Shown piece by piece: positions 37,322 to 45,362 of a stretch of 64,000 nt of DNA. Source of the DNA: Alicyclobacillus_A sp963788285 (GTDB lineage Bacteria; Bacillota; Bacilli; Alicyclobacillales; Alicyclobacillaceae). The stretch spans positions 558,001 to 622,000 of the forward strand of contig CAWBGB010000012.1 of assembly GCA_963788285.1 (NCBI GenBank), written 5' to 3'. The notes below the pieces were generated by a model. It did no database searches. It had not been told where the DNA came from and worked only from the letters and a program-made list of their open reading frames with translations. How positions within the stretch are numbered: the stretch's first letter is position 1; the number at the start of each line of letters is the position of its first letter. The translations under genes and the position numbers were made by a program.

Positions 37322-38054
37322 CGGGACGCCACCTTTCCTTGCTGCATGCCTTCCCAAAGCAGTTCCGCCAAATGCATCACGCGTACAGGTTGACCCTGTT
37401 TGCGAAGGCGTCCACCGATGTTCATGAGGCAACCCGTGTCCGTGCCGACCAGTACGTTTGCCCCACTTTCCACGACGTGATCCGCCTTTTCACTCACCAT
37501 CTCTGTGGAAATGTCGTGCATCTTCATGCAAACATTCCACCGAATCCGCAACAGTCGTTGGCGCCCGCGAGCGGAACCAACTGTAAGTCTCGTACGTGGC
37601 CCAGAAGTTGCAGCGGCTCATCCTTCACGGCGAGCAGCCGCAATCCATGGCAGGATGCATGATACGTCACTACGTGCGGAAATCGGGCGCCGACATCGGT
37701 CACACCGAGAATATTCACCAAAAATTTAGAGAACTATAAAGTTTTCTCGACCAACGCCCGGACACGGGCAGGATGGTCCTGAAATAGCTGAGGGAAGTAG
37801 TGATGAATCATACCCGTACAAGATCCCGATGGACTCACGACGTATCCCGCACCGTCGAACGCATCGAGCAGCGTTTTTGCGGCTGCCCTGGCTTCTTCGA
37901 CGTAGCCGCTGTTGAACGCCGGTTGTCAGCAACAAGTCTGGCTTTCAGGAAGGTCTACCTCGACGCCGTAATGGTGCAGAATTCGGACCATCGCTTCACC
38001 AATGCTCGGAAAGAAGTTGTCCACGAGACACGTGATGAATAGTGAGACTTTCAA
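37318..38054 (-). pseudogene. lutA: LutA CCG-domain subunit, two nonsense codons and a frameshift
   Basis: Reconstructed product ~245 residues beginning TTG at 38054 (MKVSLFITCLVDNFFPSIGE). It has the two CCG domains: PESQTCC-stop-QPAFNSGY and ANDCCGFGGMFA...TDTGCLMNIGG. Lesions: TGA at 37926-37928 replacing the Gly of CCGQP, TAG at 37734-37736 in the linker, and a one-base loss near 37526-37531 (MFA/KMHDIS). AGGAG precedes the start. First gene of the lut operon; its decay should abolish the complex. Confidence 0.9.
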
Positions 38055-38405
38055 AGTTGGCACACTCCTATGAAGGTGGCATGTCCATGCAAAACACACT
38101 CTGTAAGAAACTACTTTCACTTACACACAAAAATACCCAATCCAGAACCAAATTGTCCATACTTTATGAGTATTACTTATAGTAAGATTCCGGCGCGTTT
38201 TTTTATTTGCCCAGATACATAACGGAGGGGAAAGAGGGTAAGAAGCGCGTTGCGATTCTTCAAAATGTATCGATTCTCCCGGCTGGAAATTTCACCGTGT
38301 TAACCGAACACAAATGGGAATATTTGCGGGGAATATGGAATAGTTTTCAGAGTAGATGGCAGGAAAAAGCGCCCTTGCTCCGAACAAGCAGGGAGGCGCG
38401 CGGTG
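38055..38405. other. Upstream region of lutA, gene-poor
   Basis: Holds the lutA leader and probably its promoter. A plus-strand frame (38207-38461) starts at a TTG without a ribosome site and is doubtful; it overlaps the small open frame described next. Confidence 0.35.
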
Positions 38406-38567
38406 ATGGTACAGCTAGTGATGATGCTACAAGTGATTCTGGTCAGCCTGCAGATTATTGACCTATGCATGCGCCTAATTCACAAACGAAGTATCGCTCA
38501 TGTGTTGCGTAAAACCGGGCATCGCCTATGGATGAGGGTAACCCACCTTACTCGCATCCGTAGGTAA
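38406..38567 (+). CDS. Possible 53-aa membrane peptide with basic tail
   Basis: ATG 38406 (or adjacent GTG) follows GGGAGG by about nine bases. The product has one hydrophobic helix (LVMMLQVILVSLQIIDLCM) and then a strongly basic tail rich in Arg, His and Lys. This layout recalls small type I toxins or membrane-acting peptides, but I recognise no family. It could be a chance frame; the good ribosome site is the main support. Confidence 0.35.
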   Translation: MVQLVMMLQVILVSLQIIDLCMRLIHKRSIAHVLRKTGHRLWMRVTHLTRIRR

Positions 38568-38781
38568 TGAGGAGAGGGTACGCTTTCCTGTCATCCCTCA
38601 ACAATATATGGCCCGAGTCTTCGTAGCATGACTAACAAAATGCTGAGGCGTTGTACACTTTTGCAACAATACTCACTCCGGTGGATTTTCATTCAAAACA
38701 ATGCCTTCAATACTATAAATATGAGGATGTGGATAAGATGTAAACTAGGTCATATTCGACGGGTTGACACAGGTGATAACA
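38568..38781. other. Intergenic, no gene seen
   Basis: Presumably carries the promoter of the monooxygenase-like gene. No clear stem-loop or repeat. Confidence 0.35.
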
Positions 38782-39075
38782 ATGTATGCACGTGTGATTA
38801 AAGCGGTCTTCGGTCCGGATTCAGCATGGGAAGTGCAACACATCGTGAACGTATTGGCCGCAAGATCAAAGCACATGAAAGGTTTTATCGACGTCGCATT
38901 GCTGGCGGACTACGAAAACGGAGAGTACGAGTCAATTTCGTGGTGGGAAACCAGAGATGATGCATTCTCGTCCTACAAAGCCATCGAAGATCAGCTCAAA
39001 GAGATGGTTGGCGATAACGTTCAATGGGAGCCCACGGTCCAAATCTTCGAAGTATACAAACCGAAAATCAATTGA
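38782..39075 (+). CDS. Small ABM-like (dimeric alpha/beta barrel) protein
   Basis: 97 residues; AGGTGAT seven bases before ATG 38782. The layout, an N-terminal strand MYARVIKAVF, central HMKGFIDVALLADYENG, SISWWETRDDAFSSYKA and C-terminal QIFEVYKP, fits the antibiotic-biosynthesis monooxygenase/dimeric ferredoxin-like fold. The motif WW(E)T with a following helix is typical. Catalytic role unknown; many such proteins act on quinones or haem. Confidence 0.6.
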   Translation: MYARVIKAVFGPDSAWEVQHIVNVLAARSKHMKGFIDVALLADYENGEYESISWWETRDDAFSSYKAIEDQLKEMVGDNVQWEPTVQIFEVYKPKIN

Positions 39076-39336
39076 GATGGATTGACACTGTCGTACTCCC
39101 CTCCTCGTTGCAAATGGAGTCCCTGTTTACGTGCCCAAATCCGAATTTCTAGGCCCGGAACCCCTTTTCGCATGTTCTATGAAGTATTTTGAAAAATTCC
39201 GCCAGATCATTGCTCTTTTGCAAATTACTCTATTCACTGAATTGTGTGCGATGTTAGAATGGGGTTATTGTGGTAGGCATTTTTCGGGTGCGAGATGAAA
39301 GTCGTCCCAACATCACGTAGACAGTAGAAAACACGT
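39076..39336. other. Intergenic, no gene seen
   Basis: A TTTTGCAAATTACTC segment near 39218 weakly resembles one arm of the dispersed repeat but lacks the partner arm. Confidence 0.3.
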
Positions 39337-39880
39337 GTGAACATCAGACGAGCGACATCGGCGGACGTCCTCGATGTTGCAAACGTCAACGTGAACACAT
39401 TTCAATCCACGCAACGAGGCATTGTACCAGCCTCGGTTCTGAAGAACCTGGACATTAGGAACACTGCGGATCGATTTCAGCGTCTGCTGAGCCGTGACGA
39501 CTTACATAACGTTCATCTACATCGCAGACGTGGAGGGTGCCGTGGGTCGGTTACGCCATGGGCGGCCTCGTGAACGAACATGTCCCGGAATATGCGGGAG
39601 AACTGTACGGAATATACATCATGCCACAATATCATCGGTCCGGCATCGGGAGAAAACTTATGCAGTCGGTGACGGATGAACTGGTGCAAACCGGTGTACC
39701 GTCCATGTATATCTGGGTGTTGAAGGAAAACACGCGTGCACGGCGGTTCTACGAATCACCGGGTGGACAATTCCTCCTTGAGTGCACCATCGCGCTTGGA
39801 GATGCAGCTGTGGCCGAGGTCGGATACGGGTGGCTGACTTTGGAAAGCGTTAAGACTCGAGAACACGGTTTGGAGGTCAT
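39337..39880 (+). pseudogene. GNAT-family acetyltransferase, frame broken twice
   Basis: Across three frames it reads as a GNAT enzyme: NIRRATSADVLDVANVNVNT, then TFIYIADVEGAV, then GYAMGGLVNEHVPEYAGELY and the acetyl-CoA loop PQYHRSGIGRKLM, ending FYESPGGQFLLECTIALGD. One extra base is needed near 39500 (SRD/TYITF) and another near 39545 at GTGGGTCGG. Start GTG 39337. The 3' end runs in frame past the start of the next gene, so the native stop may also be lost. Confidence 0.8.
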
Positions 39881-39885
39881 GAAAG

Positions 39886-40866
39886 TTGAAGACTTTGCCA
39901 CTTCATCGTCGCGATATTCCTGTGAGTACTTTGGTTTTAGGCTGTATGGGATTCGGAGGAAAGGACTGGTTCGATCAGAGTCCATTGACTGCAGAGCAAG
40001 TCAAACAAGGACGAGCAGCCGTGGATGCGGCGCTGTCCATCGGTATCAACATGTTTGATCACGCCAATATCTACAAATCCGGCAAAGCCGAGCAGGTGTT
40101 TGGTGAGATTCTGAAAGAACAAAAAAGCCTTCGCGACAAAATTTTCATCCAATCGAAGTGCGGAATTCGTTTTGCGGACGATAAAGCCCCGTTTACCCGC
40201 TTTGATTTCTCTGAGGAAAACATTCTTCAGACTGTTGAAGGTTCACTCTCGCGACTCGCCACCGACTACATGGACTTTCTCCTACTGCACCGTCCTGATC
40301 CGCTCGTGGATCCGGAAGAGGTGGCCTCAGCGTTCCGAAGGCTGAAAGATTCAGGGAAAGTCCGCTGGTTCGGCGTGAGCAATATGAGCGCAGCGCAGAT
40401 GAAGCTTTTGCAGAAGTACCTCGATGTACCCATCGTCGTGAATCAACTGGAGTTGAGTCTGTATAAACACAACTGGGTGGATGCGAGCATCAATCTGAAT
40501 CAAGCACCGGCGGCAAACGACATCTTTCCAGAGGGTACCATTGAGTATTGCCGTATGGAGGACATACAGATCCAGTCTTGGGGTCCTTTGGCACAAGGGT
40601 TGTACTCCGGGCGCCCTCTGGACAATCAGCCCGACACAGTGAAGGCGACGGCCCAAAAAGTTCAGGACTACGCCCACCAGAAAGGAACGACTCGGGAAGC
40701 CATCGTACTGGCCTGGTTGCTCAAACACCCCGCAGGAATCCAACCTATTGTCGGTACGACGAATCCGGAACGAATTCGGGCGTGTGAAGATGCCACGCGC
40801 ATTGAACTCACTCGTGAGGAGTGGTACGACCTTTGGATTACCGCCCGTGGCAAAGGGATGCCCTAA
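39886..40866 (+). CDS. Aldo/keto reductase
   Basis: 326 residues, NADPH-dependent AKR with the catalytic tetrad visible: Asp/Tyr in NMFDHANIYKSGKAE, Lys in FIQSKCGIRF and His in DFLLLHRPDPL. Cofactor region GTTNPERIRACEDA. It resembles YdhF-type enzymes. The TTG start is about nine bases after GGAGG. Substrate unknown. A strong terminator follows. Confidence 0.94.
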   Translation: MKTLPLHRRDIPVSTLVLGCMGFGGKDWFDQSPLTAEQVKQGRAAVDAALSIGINMFDHANIYKSGKAEQVFGEILKEQKSLRDKIFIQSKCGIRFADDKAPFTRFDFSEENILQTVEGSLSRLATDYMDFLLLHRPDPLVDPEEVASAFRRLKDSGKVRWFGVSNMSAAQMKLLQKYLDVPIVVNQLELSLYKHNWVDASINLNQAPAANDIFPEGTIEYCRMEDIQIQSWGPLAQGLYSGRPLDNQPDTVKATAQKVQDYAHQKGTTREAIVLAWLLKHPAGIQPIVGTTNPERIRACEDATRIELTREEWYDLWITARGKGMP

Positions 40867-40882
40867 GCTGTATGAAATCGAG

Positions 40883-40909
40883 AAAAACCACCCGACACGG
40901 GTGGTTTTA
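40883..40909. terminator. Bidirectional terminator
   Basis: AAAACCACCC pairs with GGGTGGTTTT across a GACAC loop, followed by TACTTT on the plus strand and A-runs on the left side. It serves the convergent AKR and NlpC-like genes. Confidence 0.88.
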
Positions 40910-40911
40910 CT

Positions 40912-41460
40912 TTACAACACACGCCGACCGTATAGAAATTTGCCCGACCAATAAGAGTCACTCAAGTTGATGACCCTTAGACCGTGGGTGGTCAGGGCCG
41001 CGAATTGGTTGCCACCGAGGTAAATGCCGTCGAACGTTGCGGTGCCGTTGGTATTGTCGAGGTTAAAGAAGACCAGGTCTCCTTTTTCGAGATCGTTCGG
41101 ATTGTTGATGATGGTCCCGGTTTGCGCTTGTTCCGCAATCGTCCTCGGAAGTTGCACTCCCACCTTAGCATACACGGACTGCACAAAGCCGGACGCATCC
41201 AACGATGCGGCTGTCGCGGGAGCTTGTAGCATCTGTTGGACCGTAGCATACACCTGGTTTTGCGGCTGGTTTTGCGGCTGGTTCTGCTGCAAGGAGTCCA
41301 CGGGCTTGGAAGATACGACCTGAATGACCACGTTCGAACCTGATGTCGGTTTTGCGGCAGGCTGCCGCAGATGGTGCCACACATAGAATGCAGCTACCCC
41401 AATCAGGACCACGGTCGCCCCCAGAAGTCCACTGACAATCATTTTGAACCGGGTTTTCAC
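40912..41460 (-). CDS. Membrane-anchored NlpC/P60-like protein lacking the catalytic Cys and His
   Basis: 182 residues: an N-terminal membrane anchor (MIVSGLLGATVVLIGVAAFY), a linker with QPQNQPQNQ repeats, and an NlpC/P60 domain. The family pattern DCSGFVQxVY reads DASGFVQSVY here, and the HVGIYLG histidine segment reads ATFDGIYLGG. Both catalytic residues are therefore replaced while the fold signatures (QLPRTIAEQ, KGDLVFFNLD) persist. Likely a non-enzymatic wall-binding or regulatory protein. Confidence 0.8.
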   Translation of the reverse strand: MKTRFKMIVSGLLGATVVLIGVAAFYVWHHLRQPAAKPTSGSNVVIQVVSSKPVDSLQQNQPQNQPQNQVYATVQQMLQAPATAASLDASGFVQSVYAKVGVQLPRTIAEQAQTGTIINNPNDLEKGDLVFFNLDNTNGTATFDGIYLGGNQFAALTTHGLRVINLSDSYWSGKFLYGRRVL

Positions 41461-41511
41461 TGTTTGCCCTCACTTCCCCATGGTTGATACCGGTATTTGA
41501 ATACATAACAA

Positions 41512-41600
41512 AGCGATTTGCAAAATTCCACTAGAGTGGTTGAGCACGAATCGACGTCGCTCGTGCTAAACCAGTTGTTCGTTACTATTTTCAAATCGCT
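41512..41600. repeat. Dispersed palindromic repeat, single copy
   Basis: Left arm AGCGATTTGCAAAATTCCAC with GGTTGAGCACGAATCG, right arm GTGCTAAACC...ATTTTCAAATCGCT. The two halves are mutually complementary over most of ~40 bases, giving a long imperfect hairpin. AACAAAG occurs on both sides of the element (41505 and 41602), a possible target-site duplication. Confidence 0.75.
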
Positions 41601-41737
41601 GAACAAAGAAGCTGCATTCCGCTCCGGTTCACCAAATACAACAATACAGTACATAGGTATTCGGGTTGTATTCTTGTTTCTTGGGTGTGATTCCCTTTCA
41701 TCTCTCCCAATCCGTAAGGCGTAAGCACAAACCAAAT

Positions 41738-42514
41738 TCACACTCTTGCCACATACACAGTCCATCTGTCTTTCTCGACAATGTGGCCGCTGTTTCCCAC
41801 GCGGGATTCTATGTAGGCGATGAGATCTACTACTTCCTCGTCTGTGAGGTCGTGGAGAATCGACCGTCCAGTACGACGCGCCAAATCCTCTGCCAATTCA
41901 GCAAAGTTCCAGTGAACCTTTCGTGTCTCCCAAACTGTGACTGTTCTCACGTTCTGGAACCCCACTTGCTCTAATTCTCTCACAACACGTGCGATGTGCG
42001 GCCTGCGGCCCAGCTCGATGTTCAACAGCTTGGGATACCGCTCGAAGAAATACCCGCAAATGTGTTCGACACTACCGGGAAGTTGGACGTCTTCCGGGCT
42101 TCTGTCCTGGATGATGTACAGTCCGCCAGACCTCAGGAGACGATACGCTTCAACAAAGCAAGCCTCCAGCCGAGGAACAACGTGGTGAATCAATGCTCGT
42201 TCGAAAACCACATCAGCCACATTCGAGTCCAATCCAGTCGCCAGGGCATCTCCTCGATGAAACGTCACGGCCGGCTCATCTATACAGGAATTCCGCGCCG
42301 CGTCAAGCATGACCGCGGATGAGTCCACGCCCATGACTGATTTGGCCCCGATGCGCGCCCAAGCCTTCGAGTAAATCCCCCCGCCGCAGCCAACGTCGAG
42401 GATGATCAATCCTTGGGGATGAACGAGGTGACGCATGGCATCGTACCATGTCTTATCCGCATCGCGCAAAGCGTACGTCTGGCGATTTTCTTCAGCGTGA
42501 AGGTTGATGGGCAT
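41738..42514 (-). CDS. Class I SAM-dependent methyltransferase (UbiE/small-molecule type)
   Basis: 258 residues with motif I LIILDVGCGGGIYSKAWA, acidic VMGVDSSAVML, FHRGDALATGL and LLRSGGLYIIQDR. Typical free-standing small-molecule methyltransferase, and full length. GGGGGGAA lies seven bases before the ATG. No neighbour hints at a substrate. Confidence 0.9.
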   Translation of the reverse strand: MPINLHAEENRQTYALRDADKTWYDAMRHLVHPQGLIILDVGCGGGIYSKAWARIGAKSVMGVDSSAVMLDAARNSCIDEPAVTFHRGDALATGLDSNVADVVFERALIHHVVPRLEACFVEAYRLLRSGGLYIIQDRSPEDVQLPGSVEHICGYFFERYPKLLNIELGRRPHIARVVRELEQVGFQNVRTVTVWETRKVHWNFAELAEDLARRTGRSILHDLTDEEVVDLIAYIESRVGNSGHIVEKDRWTVYVARV

Positions 42515-42701
42515 GTAGGTTCCCCCCTACGCTATCCATTCATCCGAATTGTCTCACATTTGTATAGCGCTCCTCCACCGTTATTTGGTATTTTCATGAT
42601 AAAACTTCATTTGTATTATCGTGCGCGACTCCGGTAAGATGCTGGCGTTCTGCACACAGCGCAAGCGTACACAGTGATGCAACCAAAGGAGGATTTCCGG
42701 A

Positions 42702-43139
42702 ATGGCATATGAAGGAAGCCGCACGGGACGGCCATTCACGTCCGATTTATCGGGGCAAGAATTCTGGTTATTGCGAGATCAGGGGTATATCCCCGTCGGG
42801 TTCGTGCTCGGCAACTCCGTGTATTCCATGGGTGTGACCGGCGGCATCAAATCCTGGGCCCGTGGCCTTGTCAAAGGTGAAATCAAGGAGCTGACCCAGC
42901 TCATGTACGACGCACGTAGCCTCGCGTTGCGCCGCATGGAAGAAGAAGCGGCAAGACTCGGAGCAGACGGCGTCGTGGGCGTGGACATCGTTGTCAATCA
43001 TCACGGGGACCTGATGGAAGTCACAGCAACAGGCACAGCCGTCAAGCGCGATCCGAACTGGACACCACAACCTTCACGCCTCCAAGTGGTCATGGATGCA
43101 GCCAGCGAGACGAGCGGTAAAACCCGGGTAAACGTGTGA
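42702..43139 (+). CDS. YbjQ-family heavy-metal-binding-domain protein
   Basis: 145 residues of the YbjQ/UPF0145 type: QGYIPVGFVLGNSVYSMGVT, then LALRRMEEEAARLGADGVVGV and ATGTAVKR. Despite the name, metal binding is not well established in the family. GGAGG precedes the ATG. A half copy of the dispersed repeat abuts the stop codon. Confidence 0.85.
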   Translation: MAYEGSRTGRPFTSDLSGQEFWLLRDQGYIPVGFVLGNSVYSMGVTGGIKSWARGLVKGEIKELTQLMYDARSLALRRMEEEAARLGADGVVGVDIVVNHHGDLMEVTATGTAVKRDPNWTPQPSRLQVVMDAASETSGKTRVNV

Positions 43140-43142
43140 TAT

Positions 43143-43180
43143 TGTGCTGAACCCGTTGTTTGTCGCAATTTTACACATGG
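43143..43180. repeat. Right-half copy of the dispersed palindromic repeat
   Basis: TGTGCTGAACCCGTTGTTTG and then TCGCAATTTTACACATGGC matches the right arm of the element at 30919 (GCGCTGAACCCGTGGTTTAT...). The left half is not recognisable; it would fall in the end of the YbjQ-family gene. Confidence 0.6.
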
Positions 43181-43313
43181 CTAGTGTGAAACAGCCACCG
43201 AAGCGCCATGCTGACATATAGGTGGCGGGAACGGGGCATCCGCAGTCTTCCATACTGCAATGATACTCCGGACGTGCTATCGTATACGTAGCGTAGGCAA
43301 AGGAGTGACTTTC

Positions 43314-43628
43314 GTGGTCAACATTCAATCGCACGCCGAGTTTCAGGAGGCGACATCCCAAGACAGCCTGGCAGTGGTGAAGTTTTACACCACGTGGTGC
43401 CCGGACTGCAGGAAGCTCAACACCTTTATTAACGACATCATTGCCAAACACCCCAATTTGCGTTGGTACGAAATCAACGGCGAAGACTTCCCTGACCTGT
43501 CGGAAAAGTACGAGGTGATGGGGGTCCCGAGCCTTCTCGTCTTCAAGAACGGAGAAAAAGTTGCACACCTGCACAGCAAGTACACCAAGACCCCGGAACA
43601 AATTGAACAGTTTTTACAACAACTGTAA
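43314..43628 (+). CDS. Thioredoxin-family protein
   Basis: 104 residues, thioredoxin fold with the redox motif WCPDC in VVKFYTTWCPDCRKL, the cis-proline segment VMGVPSLLVFKNG and a short C-terminal helix. The CPDC active site resembles YtpP-like bacillithiol/thioredoxin proteins. GTG 43314 is preceded by AAAGGAG at eight bases. Cytosolic, single gene, followed by a stem-loop. Confidence 0.92.
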   Translation: MVNIQSHAEFQEATSQDSLAVVKFYTTWCPDCRKLNTFINDIIAKHPNLRWYEINGEDFPDLSEKYEVMGVPSLLVFKNGEKVAHLHSKYTKTPEQIEQFLQQL

Positions 43629-43631
43629 GGA

Positions 43632-43670
43632 AACGGACCTCCCGAGCGAACGAGCTCGCCGAGGTCCGTT
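43632..43670. terminator. Stem-loop after the thioredoxin gene
   Basis: AACGGACCTC pairs with GAGGTCCGTT around a 19-base loop that has its own short GAGC/GCTC pairing. No T-run. It lies between convergent genes. Confidence 0.65.
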
Positions 43671-43693
43671 GATGTATCCACAGCTGGCGAACA

Positions 43694-44062
43694 TCATCGC
43701 TTCGACGTCTGTACCGCGGTGCGTAGTTGAGCCGCAGAGGTTCTGTTGTGAAATATCACGTACGTTAGTACGGCGAGTAACAAGGGGGCTGCGCCCCACT
43801 CCGCCATCTGCACGTCACTGAATACCCATCCGCTGAACATCCCCTCTACGGCCGACAACACAAACAGTACAATAGAAACCTTCCATCTCACCAAAGTGAA
43901 AATACCGGACATCAGACACAGTAGTACGAAGATAAAACCTGCCCCGCCGTCCCCCTCCAGCTGTGGAATCTGATTGACTGCCCCATAGCTCGCTAGCATC
44001 AATGCTTGCCACCCACAGACGCAGACAACGAGTAAACTCAACATTATCACCACAAATTTCAT
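43694..44062 (-). CDS. Small four-helix membrane protein, function unknown
   Basis: About 122 residues with four hydrophobic segments (VVIMLSLLVVCVCGWQAL; FIFVLLCLMSGIFTLV; SIVLFVLSAVEGMFSGWVF; PLLLAVLTYVIF). AGGTGAT precedes ATG 44062. No recognised motif. Confidence 0.65.
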   Translation of the reverse strand: MKFVVIMLSLLVVCVCGWQALMLASYGAVNQIPQLEGDGGAGFIFVLLCLMSGIFTLVRWKVSIVLFVLSAVEGMFSGWVFSDVQMAEWGAAPLLLAVLTYVIFHNRTSAAQLRTAVQTSKR

Positions 44063-44268
44063 ACCTATCACCTCAGATCTGAACGTTCTACCCACCCCAT
44101 CTATCACTGAGTCTATGAATCCACATATGAAAAAAGTACCTCTCCTCTGATTTCCACGTCAGATACGCGAGGTACTAGAGTGCAGGCACGAATCCTTATG
44201 CTTGGATGAAATGCCTTTTCCAGAATCGAATCTCATGTAAAAGAACCAAACCAGTGACAACACGGCCG

Positions 44269-44925
44269 TCAGCGCGATGCCAACCAAGGGGGAGCGTTGA
44301 CCATCGGGCCCACAACAAACGCCAGTGCCTGCGCCTCAATCGAGGTAAACAACACAACGATGCCACATTGGTGAAACAGCCACTTTCGCCGCGGGCTGAG
44401 CAACATCCCTGAATCGCCGGTTACCCAGGTCTGTCCGTGAGGGCCGAAGTCCCGCTTGACCGTGCTGTCCGTCTTCAGCAGAACCCGAGAGAAAATGTAT
44501 AACAGCGCAGCGGCCCACCCCCACCAATCTCTGGCGTCCAACGCGTCCTGGCCCAGCAGCAGCGCCAGGAGCAATATTGGCATTTTCACTTCATCAAGCG
44601 TGTGGTCCAGCCAGTGTCCAAACTTCGTATCCATCTTTTTCTTGCGGGCCATATACCCATCCGCACAGTCCAATATGTACGAGACATGGAAGAGCAGTGA
44701 ACCGATAATGAGTGAGACCCACTCTCCCAGGTAGAAGAAGACAGCCGAAACACACGTCACCAGCAAAGAGAGCACGGAGACCATGTTCGGAATCAATCGA
44801 GTCTTGCAGAGGAATTCAGAGATGGGCACAGACAGAGGCAACGTAAAGTAGGTGTCCCACGGCTTGGGGAACCGAATGTATGGATTATTGGCACAACGGA
44901 ACAGATATGTGTCTGTGCACTCCAC
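44269..44925 (-). CDS. CDP-alcohol phosphatidyltransferase family protein
   Basis: About 218 residues, membrane enzyme with the diagnostic DG-x2-AR-x8-G-x3-D-x3-D pattern in DCADGYMARKKKM...FGHWLDHTLDE. It transfers a CDP-linked diacylglycerol or other alcohol to an acceptor in phospholipid-type synthesis. Four or five hydrophobic segments. Start chosen at GTG 44925 after AAAGGGGGG; spacing is tight. Directly downstream of the truncated ferric reductase-like gene. Confidence 0.86.
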   Translation of the reverse strand: MECTDTYLFRCANNPYIRFPKPWDTYFTLPLSVPISEFLCKTRLIPNMVSVLSLLVTCVSAVFFYLGEWVSLIIGSLLFHVSYILDCADGYMARKKKMDTKFGHWLDHTLDEVKMPILLLALLLGQDALDARDWWGWAAALLYIFSRVLLKTDSTVKRDFGPHGQTWVTGDSGMLLSPRRKWLFHQCGIVVLFTSIEAQALAFVVGPMVNAPPWLASR

Positions 44926-44975
44926 GCACCCCCCTTTCAAACAATCTCATCTTGGGGTTCCAATCCCAAGACAGG

Positions 44976-45362
44976 CTACCACCCAGTAGGCAAGGGGCGA
45001 TACGTTGAAGCAAACGGCACAAGTAACTTGGCCCACGAAAACAAAATCGTCAAATCTTCGTGCAACCAAACAGATGCAGCGCAATGATCCTGCAACAAAA
45101 TGGATGAAAATTGATGCAACTGGGTCATCACGTAGTGCAACTTCCACTGATCCCAAATTCCGCTCGTACCTGTCACGCCGAGGATGGCTGTGAGTGAAAG
45201 CAGTTCATAGGACGTGAATCCGGCGGCCCGCTCCATGTACCAAAAGACGTTGTTCTGAGTAGCCGCCGTCGGGTACATCAGGTGTACCAATCCATAAGAT
45301 CCGGAAATCATCAGCAAGACAAAAAACGCTGCCGAACACAATAGGTGTGACTTGCCGTTCAT
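44976..45362 (-). pseudogene. Truncated ferric reductase-like membrane protein
   Basis: 128 codons starting immediately after the apbE stop (TGAATG). The N-terminus matches ferric reductase-like transmembrane domains (MERAAGFTSYELLSLTAILG and LHYVMTQLHQFSSIL, with the haem-ligand His region). The middle around 45080-45110 reads better in another frame (IIALHLFG), and the product stops after FASTYRPLPTGW where relatives continue for two or three more helices. Probably a decayed partner of ApbE. Confidence 0.6.

Noticed and set aside
37926..37928. UGA in CC-UGA-QP of lutA, and a second UGA at an expected Gly in the hpaC relic, as recoding (UGA read as Gly or Sec)
   Set aside because: Many intact genes here end in TGA, no SECIS-like element was seen, and the same genes also carry TAG or TAA stops and frameshifts, so plain decay is simpler.
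39210..39250. TTTTGCAAATTACTC as a degenerate repeat arm
   Set aside because: Only the TTTGCAAA core matches and there is no GTTCAGCAC-type partner.
41505..41608. AACAAAG flanking the repeat copy as a firm target-site duplication
   Set aside because: The left copy partly overlaps the element end and the other copies show no comparable flanking duplication, so it is kept only as a possibility.
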